A stretch of 7,670 nucleotides of DNA from Nitrospirota bacterium (GCA_021788515.1 JAJYKN010000050.1:1-7670), one strand, 5' to 3'; positions 1 through 6,441 are shown, counted from the first letter of the stretch. Notes: a model not told the origin generated them from the sequence alone. Program-made: numbers and translations.

Positions 1-549
1 GCAACCGGTGATGACGTTGAGCGGCGTCGTGAGCTCCTTCTTCAGGGTTGAAACGAACTCGGCCTTGGCCCGTCTTCCTGCCTCCACGGTTTCCCTGGCC
101 TGCTCCAGCTCGGCGGTCAGTTCCCGGACTTGCTCTTCGAGACGTTCCCGGACGCGCCGGATCCCGGCTGCTGATTCCTGTTTTTCAACGGCATGCCGCA
201 TGTGCAGAAAGAGCTGATCGGGCTCATAGGGCTTCAGAATGTAGGCGTAGGCCCATTGTTCCGTCGCTTTAATGGCAAGGTTGAGCGTCGGGTACGCGGT
301 AAGGAGAATGACCTCCGAAAAAGGGAAAACACTCCGGAGCCTGTCCAGGGCCCCGGGCTCCGAGAGGTCCGGATGGCCGAGGTCGACCAGCACAACGTCG
401 AACGGACCTTCCTCTGCCTCCCGGGCAAGTCTCTCGTCGTGCCACCCCCGTACGGCGCGCGTTTCGTAGCCCCGCGTCTTCAAGATCCCGGCGAGGGCGT
501 CTCCCATGCAGGCATCATCGTTGAAAACGAGTATTCTGGGTTTGTGCAT
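1..549 (-). CDS. Receiver-domain protein with degenerate HisKA segment (3' end outside window)
   Basis: The frame is open from an ATG at 549 to the window edge (183 codons, no stop). Residues 4-122 form a CheY-like receiver: acidic pair D11/D12, phosphoacceptor D56 in FDVVLVD, T84 in LLTAY and K106 in YILKP are all present. Residues about 122-160 are a charged, Arg/Glu-rich helix or coiled coil. Residues 161-182 align with the H-box of a histidine kinase dimerisation domain (usual form F-L-x-N-M-S-H-E-L-R-T-P-L-N), but here it reads FVSTLKKELTTPLN, so the phosphoacceptor His is Lys (K171) while E172, L173, T175, P176, L177 and N178 are kept. The product may be a cytoplasmic receiver-kinase that cannot autophosphorylate on the usual His. 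A GAGGAG ribosome site lies just before the ATG, and a separate promoter lies upstream at 622-650. The receiver assignment is firm; what follows in the unseen C-terminus (ATPase or other output) is unknown. Confidence 0.85.
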   Translation of the reverse strand, partial: MHKPRILVFNDDACMGDALAGILKTRGYETRAVRGWHDERLAREAEEGPFDVVLVDLGHPDLSEPGALDRLRSVFPFSEVILLTAYPTLNLAIKATEQWAYAYILKPYEPDQLFLHMRHAVEKQESAAGIRRVRERLEEQVRELTAELEQARETVEAGRRAKAEFVSTLKKELTTPLNVITGC

Positions 550-621
550 CGTCTCCTCATCATGAGCGCGCCCCCATCGATACGCGGGCGCGGCAGGCAT
601 TCCTTTCCGGAACGTGACCTC

Positions 622-650
622 ATTCTACCAAGAGGAGGATTTGCTGTCTA
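622..650 (-). promoter_or_regulatory. Sigma70-like promoter for the receiver/pseudokinase gene
   Basis: On the minus strand the -35 box TAGACA (645-650, 5 of 6 consensus) is followed after exactly 17 bases by the -10 box TAGAAT (622-627, 5 of 6). The start point would be near 615, leaving a leader of about 65 bases before the ATG at 549. It lies inside the 202-base gap between two genes, so the downstream gene can be expressed separately from the kinase operon. This is a motif reading only. Confidence 0.55.
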
Positions 651-667
651 TCCGTAGATTTACGGAT
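650..667. promoter_or_regulatory. Perfect palindrome, candidate operator
   Basis: ATCCGTA-GATT-TACGGAT is a perfect 7-bp inverted repeat with a 4-base centre. It shares one base with the -35 box of the promoter at 622-650, so its centre lies about 43-44 bases upstream of the predicted start, a usual place for an activator that touches RNA polymerase. NarL/FixJ-family regulators are known to bind dyads of short TAC/GTA-type half-sites, and such a regulator is encoded immediately upstream (752-1405). Binding by that protein is an inference. It could also fold as an RNA hairpin if read through. Confidence 0.5.
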
Positions 668-680
668 GGGGGCAAAATAC

Positions 681-712
681 ACGAAAAGAGGGATTTTCGT
701 CCGGCGACGGAC
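681..712 (-). terminator. Weak hairpin pair downstream of the response regulator
   Basis: About 40 bases past the regulator's stop, the minus strand carries GTCCG-TCGC-CGGAC (699-712) followed by GAAAATCCCTCTTTT. An adjoining 7-bp dyad (681-687 with 694-700, ACGAAAA/TTTTCGT) overlaps it by two bases. Stems are short and there is no clean T run, so termination would be leaky. It is reported because it stands between the regulator and the next promoter. Confidence 0.25.
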
Positions 713-751
713 TGGGATGGCGAAAAAGCGCGCTATGGAGGAACGACGACG

Positions 752-1405
752 CTAGCGGAGAAGGCCGAGCCGACCGGCACAGCGGAACAGATCAGCCTTG
801 TTGCGCGCGTTCAGCTTTTCCATGAGATGTTCGCGGTGGGTTTCCACGGTGCGGCGGCTGATCTCCAAACGGTCGGCGATTTGCGTGCCGCTGAGCCCCT
901 GGACCGTCATCGTAAAAATCTCACGCTCGCGTTCCGTGAGGGCCTTATAGCGCTCGTCGTCCGGATCCGGCATGGACGTTTTTCCCGAAGTGCGCTTCGC
1001 GCCGGGATCGCCGGTCCGCTGCGCGCTCGTTTCGGCCGCCCGTTTCAAAGTCGCCCTGAGCTGGCTTAGCTTCGGCGGCTTGACGGTAAAATCGTACGCT
1101 CCGGTTTTCATGGCCTCTACCGCCGTGGGGATATCCCCGTACGCGGTCATGATGACGATCGGGACGCTGTTGTCGAGGTCTTTCAGTTTACGCATGGTTT
1201 CGATGCCGTCCAGAGAGGGCATCCTGAGATCGAGCAGCACGACATCGGGTTTGTCATCCTTGAAATATTCAAGGGCTTTATATCCATCGCCTGCTTCCTG
1301 GATGATGAAGCCGTCCTCCGCAGAGAGCCCCGCTTTGAGGCCGTCTCTCGTCAGGGCGTCATCGTCGACGATCAGGAGCTTGATCGGTTCTTCCCTGCTG
1401 CTCAT
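752..1405 (-). CDS. FixJ/NarL-type response regulator (REC + LuxR HTH)
   Basis: This is a 217-residue cytoplasmic transcription factor, the usual length for the family. The receiver (about 8-124) has the acidic cluster D14-D16, phosphoacceptor D59 in VVLLDLRMP, T87 and K109. A Ser/Thr/Pro/Gly-rich linker (about 125-150) leads to a LuxR-type helix-turn-helix (about 153-215) with the diagnostic LTEREREI start and recognition region ISRRTVETHREHLMEKL. Phosphorylation should promote dimerisation and DNA binding. It starts 38 bases after the stop of the hybrid kinase, with GGGGAG seven bases before the ATG, so it is most likely co-transcribed with the kinase and is its output partner. The TAYGDIPTAVEAMKTGAYDF stretch is of FixJ/NtrC receiver style. 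Target genes are not known; the palindrome at 650-667 is one candidate. Confidence 0.95.
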   Translation of the reverse strand: MSSREEPIKLLIVDDDALTRDGLKAGLSAEDGFIIQEAGDGYKALEYFKDDKPDVVLLDLRMPSLDGIETMRKLKDLDNSVPIVIMTAYGDIPTAVEAMKTGAYDFTVKPPKLSQLRATLKRAAETSAQRTGDPGAKRTSGKTSMPDPDDERYKALTEREREIFTMTVQGLSGTQIADRLEISRRTVETHREHLMEKLNARNKADLFRCAGRLGLLR

Positions 1406-1443
1406 AGTTCAACTCCCCTTTTCGACAGTTCGAGAAATTGATA

Positions 1444-3723
1444 TCAGCTGTCCAGCACTTCCCGGACTTTTTGCAACAGTTGCCTCGGCGAAACAGGCTT
1501 AATCAGAAAATGCAGGTCAGCGTCATCATGCCCGCCCAGATCATACCTGTCCGCGGGATATCCGGTGATGAAGATTGCTTTCAGATCAGGCCGGGATTTC
1601 TTTGCCTCGACATAGACCTGCATCCCGTTTTTCAGCGGCATGACCATGTCGAGGAGCAGGAGATTTACGGCGTCCCCCTGTTCGTAAAACTTCCTTAAGG
1701 CCTCCTCGCCATCGGCCGCCTTGACGATACGGTAGCCGAAATCGCCCAGGACGGAACCGACGAACTCCCGCTCCTCTTCGCCGTCCTCGGCAATCAAAAT
1801 GGCCTCCCCGCCTTTGGCGCGGGGGGGCTTGTCGTCCGACGCGACAAGGGGCGTCGCAACGTCCTGCAGGGGGAGATAGACCGTGAAGGTCGTTCCCTGC
1901 AGCGGCTCGGAGGCCACGTCGATATGCCCGTTGTGCTGCTTCACGATCCCGTAGACGAGCGACAGGCCGAGGCCGGTCCCTTTGCCCTGCTCCTTGGTCG
2001 TGAAAAAAGGCTCGAATATTTTCTGCTGCGTTGCCGCATCCATGCCCACGCCCGTGTCCGCCACGGAGAGCGCGGCATATTCACCGGGCTTGCACGGGCA
2101 GGGGACGCCGGCGCCTTCCTCGGTAAAATGGACCTTGTCCGTTTTTATGACGATGCGGCCCCCGTCGGGCATGGCGTCCCGTGCATTCGAGACAAAATTC
2201 ATCAACATCAGTTCTATCTGTCCCCGGTCCGCATTGATGATCATCGGATCGTCCCGCAAACGCGTTGCCAGTTCGATGTCGTCGCTGATCAGCCTGGCCA
2301 GGATGTCCGTATGGCCCCTGACGATTTCGTTGAGATCGACGGGCCTCGGGTTCAGCATCTGTTTCCTGCTGAAAATGAGGAGGCTTCTGATGAGGCCCGC
2401 GGCCTTTTCCCCGGCAACGATGATGTTTTCGGCATAAACGCCCAGCGGGTCCTCTGTTTTCGCAAGCTTTATCTGCAGGTGATAGGCATAGCTGACGATG
2501 GCGGTAAGGATGTTGTTGAAGTCGTGGGCCACGCCGCCGGTAAGCCTGCCGACGGCCTCCATTTTCTGGGCATGGCGCAGCTGTTCTTCCAGGCTTCGTT
2601 CCGTGGTCACGTCCCGGAGCATCCCGCGGTAGGCCGTGATGACGCCTGCCTTGTCGCGCACGGCCGTTGCCGAAATGACGACGCTGCGCGGCTCCCCGTT
2701 CTTGGTGTTCAATTGCACCTCAAAGTTCTTGACGGACCCGCTGCGTTCCATGATGCGCTTGAAAACCTCCCGGTCTTCAGGATGCGCATAGAGGTCCTGC
2801 TGGATATTCAGGGCCAGCAGCTCCTCCTTGTCCGCGCATCCGAAAAATTCGACTCCCGCGCGGTTCATATCGATGATCTCCCCCCGGGGTGTGGAAATGA
2901 AAACCGGGTTGATGGCTTCCTCGAACAACTCGCGGTATTTCTTTTCCGATTCACGGAGCGCATGTTCCGCGCCTGCGCGTTCCTCCACCATGGCATTGAA
3001 CGCCGTTGACAGTTTGCCGATTTCATCCATGGTGGTGACGGGAATGGGCGCGATATCGCCGCCCCTGCCGAGCGCTTTTACGCTCGTCGTGAGCGTTGCG
3101 AGGGGCCGCGTAATTTTCCTTACGCTCAGGTACACAACAACGACGCTCGCGCTGATGAACATCAGGGCCATGAACGCATTTCGCGCCAGGATGCCCAGGA
3201 CCTCCTGGTTCAGCAATTTTTTGTCCAGCACGATGCTGACATACCCGATCGTCTTCGTCGGCGCGGCAGCGTCCTTTTCGCCGAAATAAAGCGTTTCCGC
3301 CTCGTTCGGGTTCAGCGTGAGAAGGACCGGCTTGGTGAATTCCAGCGTGCTCTCCGTTTCACGCACGGGCGGCGCGTCCGGCCCGCTGTCGAGCGAAGCT
3401 GCTTTTCCGGCCGGCCCTTTGTCCACAACGTACAACGGTTTGAAATCGGCGTTATATATCCCGACGAAGACGACGTCCGGCTCGCTCACCATGCCCGCGG
3501 CCGCGTCTTTCAGCGCGTCCCTGCTTTCCGCGTAGACCCCGATCCGGGAACTGAAGGAAAGCATTCCCGCGAGGATTTCTCCCTTGCCCATCAGTTCCTG
3601 CCGCGCCTTGGCCCGCTCGTGCAGTATGGAGAAAACCGTGATTGCCGTGAGCACGACGACGATGATGATGATAAAAGCGCTGAGGAGCTTGAATCCCAGG
3701 CTAGTGCGAGAGAAAGAGCTCAT
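1444..3723 (-). CDS. Membrane-bound PAS hybrid sensor histidine kinase
   Basis: This 759-residue inner-membrane hybrid kinase has, in order: transmembrane helix about 12-33; a periplasmic sensor region about 34-182, whose start ([25 protein letters not shown], split by a loop) resembles CHASE-like domains; a second helix about 183-201; HAMP about 202-255; PAS about 260-378; a HisKA domain with H400 in GGVAHDFNN; an ATPase domain with N-box N513, G1 box DTGVGM (556-561) and G2 box GKGTGLGL (580-587); and a C-terminal receiver with E646/D647, D692, T720 and K742. All catalytic residues are present. The ATG overlaps the stop of the upstream binding-protein gene (ATGA, 3723-3720) and has GGGAG six bases before it, indicating translational coupling. 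The binding protein is thus its likely periplasmic partner, and the regulator downstream its likely output. No Hpt domain is visible, so how the attached receiver is used is unclear. Confidence 0.95.
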   Translation of the reverse strand: MSSFSRTSLGFKLLSAFIIIIVVVLTAITVFSILHERAKARQELMGKGEILAGMLSFSSRIGVYAESRDALKDAAAGMVSEPDVVFVGIYNADFKPLYVVDKGPAGKAASLDSGPDAPPVRETESTLEFTKPVLLTLNPNEAETLYFGEKDAAAPTKTIGYVSIVLDKKLLNQEVLGILARNAFMALMFISASVVVVYLSVRKITRPLATLTTSVKALGRGGDIAPIPVTTMDEIGKLSTAFNAMVEERAGAEHALRESEKKYRELFEEAINPVFISTPRGEIIDMNRAGVEFFGCADKEELLALNIQQDLYAHPEDREVFKRIMERSGSVKNFEVQLNTKNGEPRSVVISATAVRDKAGVITAYRGMLRDVTTERSLEEQLRHAQKMEAVGRLTGGVAHDFNNILTAIVSYAYHLQIKLAKTEDPLGVYAENIIVAGEKAAGLIRSLLIFSRKQMLNPRPVDLNEIVRGHTDILARLISDDIELATRLRDDPMIINADRGQIELMLMNFVSNARDAMPDGGRIVIKTDKVHFTEEGAGVPCPCKPGEYAALSVADTGVGMDAATQQKIFEPFFTTKEQGKGTGLGLSLVYGIVKQHNGHIDVASEPLQGTTFTVYLPLQDVATPLVASDDKPPRAKGGEAILIAEDGEEEREFVGSVLGDFGYRIVKAADGEEALRKFYEQGDAVNLLLLDMVMPLKNGMQVYVEAKKSRPDLKAIFITGYPADRYDLGGHDDADLHFLIKPVSPRQLLQKVREVLDS

Positions 3724-4649
3724 TTGGTACTCCCGGTTTCGTCGGTCTTATTGATGCCATTGCCGATCCTTACGCCGATTTTTGCCGCAACTTTCCTGTT
3801 CACGCTCAGGTGAGGGTTTTCCGCATAGGCCCGCAGAGGGCCTTTCCTGCCCTGCGATAAAAGCCGGGCGATGTTGCCCGCCTGGACGCCCAGATCATAG
3901 GGGTTGATGCTGAGCGCGGCCACGGCTCCCCGGTCGACGAGCTGTTTCGAAAAAGCGAACACGGGCACGTTGTTCTGAAAAGAAAACAGCATCAGGTACT
4001 CAACTGATTCGGAATTGATGAGGGTGGGATCGGGCAACATCCACAAAACATCGATCTTGCCCCGGAGCTGCGCCAAAAGCGCGGGCGCTTCCTGGGGATC
4101 ACGAATGGTCTTCACCACCAGCGTAATCCCCCTGGCCCGGGCAGCGGCTTCGGCTTCCCGGACAAAGGGGCCGGTCTGTTCCGGATCGGACAGCACGCCG
4201 ATCCTCCTGACGCCGGGAAAGAGTTTCGTCATGGCGCTGAGGTAGGTTTCGGGGGAAATGTCCATGCTGACGCCGGACACGTTGCTTCCCAGCGCATCGG
4301 CCGTCTCCGACGGCATCACCATGGTGTAAATGACCGGGAAGTTTTTAATGGCTTCGGCTTTTCTGAAGGCCTCCGTGCCCACGACGAAAAAAGCGTCAGG
4401 ATGAGCTTTGACGGCCTTTTCCAGCCCGTCGTCTTCGTGGGACAGATCGATTTCGTTCGTGCTGCAGCCGCAAGCGCTGGTGAAGCCCTGGATAGCGTCC
4501 TGGTACGCTTTTATATCGGTGTCTTTTACGATGGTTACTTCGAAGGCGTGAAGGGGGAGAGGAGACGCGAAAAGGCACAAGGATAGCGCGGCCGTGACGA
4601 GCGCGGCTTTCCGTTTATTGCCGTTCTTGAAGAGGGACATAGTGTTCAT
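3720..4649 (-). CDS. Periplasmic ABC-type substrate-binding protein (PF04392-like)
   Basis: About 309 residues from the ATG at 4649. The N-terminus is a typical signal peptide: basic region with K8, K12, R13 and K14, a hydrophobic core about 15-29, and an LHA cleavage site after A35; C25 is not in a lipobox. The rest matches the ABC_sub_bind fold: a first lobe with FFVVGTEAF and FPVIYTMVMP, then a second lobe with RRIGVLSDPEQTGP, DVLWMLPDPTLIN, VPVFAFSKQLVDRGAVAALS and a final INPYDLGVQAGNIA stretch. Substrates of this family range over amino acids and other small molecules; none can be named here. No permease or ATPase gene is near, and its stop overlaps the sensor-kinase start, which suggests a sensing rather than an import role. 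Start choice: a GTG at 4691 extends the frame by 14 residues but falls in front of the signal peptide and has no ribosome site; 4640 is another possible ATG. No strong Shine-Dalgarno is seen for any of them. Confidence 0.88.
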   Translation of the reverse strand: MNTMSLFKNGNKRKAALVTAALSLCLFASPLPLHAFEVTIVKDTDIKAYQDAIQGFTSACGCSTNEIDLSHEDDGLEKAVKAHPDAFFVVGTEAFRKAEAIKNFPVIYTMVMPSETADALGSNVSGVSMDISPETYLSAMTKLFPGVRRIGVLSDPEQTGPFVREAEAAARARGITLVVKTIRDPQEAPALLAQLRGKIDVLWMLPDPTLINSESVEYLMLFSFQNNVPVFAFSKQLVDRGAVAALSINPYDLGVQAGNIARLLSQGRKGPLRAYAENPHLSVNRKVAAKIGVRIGNGINKTDETGSTK

Positions 4650-4696
4650 TGATGAACAGACATAATCAGGTAACGAGCGAGAGAACCGCACAATTT

Positions 4697-4776
4697 GTCA
4701 TTCTGAGCAAAGCGAAGAATCTCGGTTTTCCAAACGATTACGAAGGACGAGATTGCTTCGCTTCGCTCGCAAAGAC
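4697..4776. repeat. 80-bp imperfect inverted repeat (REP/MITE-like)
   Basis: The left arm 4697-4724 (beginning gtcattctgagc, ending agaatctcg) pairs with the right arm 4748-4776 (beginning cgagattgcttcg, ending gcaaagac) at about 24 of 28 positions with one bulge, leaving a 23-base centre. The 'gtcattctgagc(g)aagcgaagaatctc' sequence is a dispersed palindromic unit I recognise from many bacterial genomes; it is usually intergenic and encodes no protein. Here it fills the 153-base gap between the radical SAM gene and the binding-protein gene, where a folded transcript could act as a terminator or stabiliser. No convincing promoter was seen in the gap. Confidence 0.75.
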
Positions 4777-4802
4777 GGCTTTTAGGACTTTTCACGAATG
4801 CA

Positions 4803-6098
4803 TCAATCTTCTTCGGCATATGTTACATCCTGTTGCACGAACGATTCAAGCGTTTTATCGTAAAACCGCTTTTTGCAGTCCACGCCCTTCATGTTGCCTT
4901 CGCGAAGGAGCTTCATGTACCTGCACCCGCCGAAACAGAGCGGAAGGTAGGCGCAGGCAAGGCACTCGTCGTTCTTCCAGTTATCAAGGCAGTGGGTCGC
5001 ACGATGGTCGCGGATGCCTGTTTTCACGGAACCCACGCAGAAATTTTTTCTCCCCACAAGCCCCGGACATTTGTACAGCGCCCCGTCGTAATTCACGACA
5101 AGGTTGTCCGGGCGCTCCACGGCGCAGACGACAGGCTCGATCATCTGCGTGCGAAAGCCGCGCTTCACTATTTCCTCCCGGAGAAAGATAGCCGCTTCCA
5201 CAAGCCACGGCTCGTTTATCGACATGCAGCCGTCGTGAAAATCAGGCGGAGCAAATTCATTGCTTTCCTGAAAAACCGGGTCGAATTTGATGGAGCAAAT
5301 TTTATCAGGGGTCAGGCCGCTTTCGATCAGGTAATCGAGCAGCCAAGGAAATTCGCAATAGCGGTCTTGAGTATAGTTGCCGCCGATGTACACATCGATC
5401 AATGAGCACACGTTCTTGATGTTTCTGACGATGGTATCGAATGAGCCTTTGCCGGTCTTGAAGGGACGGAACGTGTCGTGCACCTCTTTGGGCCCGTCGA
5501 GAGTGACGCTTGCGGCCCGGAGTCCGAAAGGCTTTAATTTTTTAACCACCTGAGGCGTAAGAAGCGTGCCGTTCGTGATAAACGAGAAGCTGAACTCTAT
5601 TCCCCGCTTTTTGACGATCGCGCGCATGCTCTTCGAAATGCGAATGATCCTATCAATGCTCAAGAGCGGCTCGCCGCCGTAAAAAACAAGATTGACCGCA
5701 TCCTTGTTGTCAAGGATGCCGGATTTCATAAAGTCAGCAAAATCGTGTGCCGTGTCCGCGGACAGGGCATGCTTGCCTTTTCTTTTCCCCTCGTAACAAT
5801 ACTTGCACCCGAGGTTGCAGTCGAGGTTCAGAACCACGACGGCGGTGAATACATTGTTCTCCGCGTTCGCGTCATCGATGTACCTGAGCAGCTCCCGCCT
5901 CTCCGCCTCGTGACTCTGTACGAGGAAGCCGAGGTCCGTGAGGGTTTTCTTTTCCGACCTCGATAGATTGTCTTTTTCGATGTCCTGCAAAACTTCCGAA
6001 GCTACGTCTGCGACAGCCGTTGTCAGGGTTGAGAACAGCATGACCTGTTTCGGATCTTCGGGTTTACGATATATTTTACAATAGCGGGAAAGCGGCAT
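4803..6098 (-). CDS. Radical SAM/SPASM peptide maturase
   Basis: This 431-residue enzyme has the radical SAM cluster motif C94-x3-C98-x2-C101 (CNLGCKYC), GGEP at 141-144, ITNGT at 174-178 and TLDG at 199-202. The C-terminal SPASM domain has C325-x13-G-x4-C344, then C379-x2-C382-x5-C388-x3-C392 and C408, the seven-Cys pattern that binds auxiliary iron-sulfur clusters in PqqE, sactisynthases and anaerobic sulfatase maturases. Two further Cys, C354 and C370, lie in the gap. Residues 1-85 are a family-specific N-terminal region (start LSRYCKIY) that may bind the substrate leader. The overall form fits the group annotated as geopeptide radical SAM maturases, a recalled similarity. A 51-residue Cys-containing peptide gene sits 67 bases upstream and is the obvious substrate candidate. 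The ribosome site before the ATG is weak (TTGAGAT), fitting lower expression than the peptide. Expected in the cytoplasm; the modification made is unknown. Confidence 0.92.
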   Translation of the reverse strand: MPLSRYCKIYRKPEDPKQVMLFSTLTTAVADVASEVLQDIEKDNLSRSEKKTLTDLGFLVQSHEAERRELLRYIDDANAENNVFTAVVVLNLDCNLGCKYCYEGKRKGKHALSADTAHDFADFMKSGILDNKDAVNLVFYGGEPLLSIDRIIRISKSMRAIVKKRGIEFSFSFITNGTLLTPQVVKKLKPFGLRAASVTLDGPKEVHDTFRPFKTGKGSFDTIVRNIKNVCSLIDVYIGGNYTQDRYCEFPWLLDYLIESGLTPDKICSIKFDPVFQESNEFAPPDFHDGCMSINEPWLVEAAIFLREEIVKRGFRTQMIEPVVCAVERPDNLVVNYDGALYKCPGLVGRKNFCVGSVKTGIRDHRATHCLDNWKNDECLACAYLPLCFGGCRYMKLLREGNMKGVDCKKRFYDKTLESFVQQDVTYAEED

Positions 6099-6123
6099 GG
6101 ATATCTCAATGGTTAGAAAACAT

Positions 6124-6147
6124 GAGGGAGAGCGTTCGCTCTCCCTC
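6124..6147 (-). terminator. Hairpin between peptide and maturase genes (attenuator candidate)
   Basis: GAGGGAGAGC (6124-6133), a 4-base loop and GCTCTCCCTC (6138-6147) form a perfect, GC-rich 10-bp stem. On the minus strand it is followed by ATGTTTTCT, a weak T tract. It starts about 18 bases after the peptide's stop and ends about 25 bases before the maturase ATG. A leaky terminator or RNA-stabilising stem here would give much more peptide mRNA than enzyme mRNA, as is usual between RiPP precursors and their enzymes. Confidence 0.65.
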
Positions 6148-6165
6148 GTTCGGATGTGTGGCTTA

Positions 6166-6321
6166 TTAGATCCGCATGAGCGCTCCGGCGCAACATGTCG
6201 TTGACGTAAGAGCAGTTTTCTTTTTTGTTGCTTTCTTTTTTGCAGTTTTCTTTTTCGCAGCTTTCTTTTTTGTTGCCTTCTTTTTCATAGCTTTCTTCTT
6301 GACCGCGATACGTTTTGCCAT
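6166..6321 (-). CDS. Candidate RiPP precursor: Lys-pentad leader with Cys-Cys tail
   Basis: A 51-residue peptide beginning MAKRIAV. Residues 8-37 are six tandem pentads of Lys-Lys-Lys plus two small residues (AM, AT, AA, TA, AT, TA). The C-terminus (residues 38-51) is LTSTTCCAGALMRI, followed by tandem stops TAA TAA. It has 21 basic and no acidic residues. Translation signals are good: the minus-strand GGGGGTGA at 6334-6327 matches 7 of 8 bases of an extended Shine-Dalgarno, eight bases before the ATG. It lies directly upstream of a SPASM radical SAM gene and is separated from it by a hairpin, the classic precursor-maturase layout. The inferred reading is that the Lys-rich part is a leader and the TSTTCCAGA tail the modified core, with C43 and C44 as likely thioether donors. 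The leader composition resembles Lys-Ala tails of bacterial histone H1-like proteins, so a nucleic-acid-binding peptide is an alternative. Confidence 0.75.
   Translation of the reverse strand: MAKRIAVKKKAMKKKATKKKAAKKKTAKKKATKKKTALTSTTCCAGALMRI
6211..6300 (-). repeat. Six 15-bp tandem repeats encoding KKK-x-x pentads
   Basis: Codons 8-37 of the peptide gene form six consecutive imperfect 15-base units, each encoding three lysines (AAA/AAG mixed) and two small residues. On the plus strand they appear as T-rich blocks spaced every 15 bases. The unit length is a multiple of three, so gain or loss of a unit would keep the frame and change only leader length. Confidence 0.85.
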
Positions 6322-6326
6322 TGTCC

Positions 6327-6338
6327 TCACCCCCCCCC
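6327..6338 (-). promoter_or_regulatory. Nine-G tract merging into the peptide gene's ribosome binding site
   Basis: On the minus strand nine G residues (6338-6330) run directly into TGAGGACA and the ATG at 6321. The last five G plus TGA form a near-perfect Shine-Dalgarno with an 8-base spacer. Homopolymeric G tracts of this length are prone to slippage in bacteria, and a change in length would alter the 5' edge of the ribosome site. Confidence 0.6.
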
Positions 6339-6358
6339 TTATTAAAGTAAAGCGAGAT

Positions 6359-6378
6359 CGTCGGGATAAACCCCGACG
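6359..6378. repeat. Hairpin in leader region of the peptide gene
   Basis: CGTCGGG (6359-6365), a 6-base loop and CCCGACG (6372-6378) form a perfect 7-bp stem. It sits in the 153-base gap (6322-6474) between the receptor stop and the peptide start. On the minus strand no T run follows, so it is not a standard terminator. The rest of this gap holds smaller dyads (such as ccgca-tt-tgcgg near 6413-6424) and no further gene that I can support. Confidence 0.5.
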
Positions 6379-6441
6379 TTACAGGATAAGTGTGCTCGCT
6401 TCGCTCTGCACCCCGCATTTGCGGCGTAGCGCTCATAATTG

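Noticed and set aside
1924..3009. Long plus-strand ORF of 361 codons opposite the kinase
   Set aside because: Antisense of an intact, domain-complete kinase; rich in His, Arg and Gly as expected from a GC-rich shadow frame, with no recognisable domain.
4650..4691. GTG start extending the binding protein by 14 residues
   Set aside because: It places extra residues before a well-formed signal peptide and has no ribosome site; the ATG at 4649 is preferred.
6211..6300. Regular T-rich blocks that could suggest a CRISPR-like array
   Set aside because: The 15-base period, lack of unique spacers and clean coding of KKK-x-x pentads explain it as a coding minisatellite.
6341..6346. TTTAAT as a -10 box for the peptide gene (minus strand)
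   Set aside because: It matches 5 of 6 bases but no acceptable -35 box lies 16-18 bases upstream; the peptide may be transcribed from upstream of the receptor.
6113..6436. A 107-codon minus-strand ORF through the same repeats in another frame, with Cys-containing KKES/KENC stretches
   Set aside because: No ribosome site at its ATG, it runs through the non-coding spacer and the hairpin, and its repeat pattern is the by-product of the 15-bp units. The 51-residue frame has the strong ribosome site and a sensible end.
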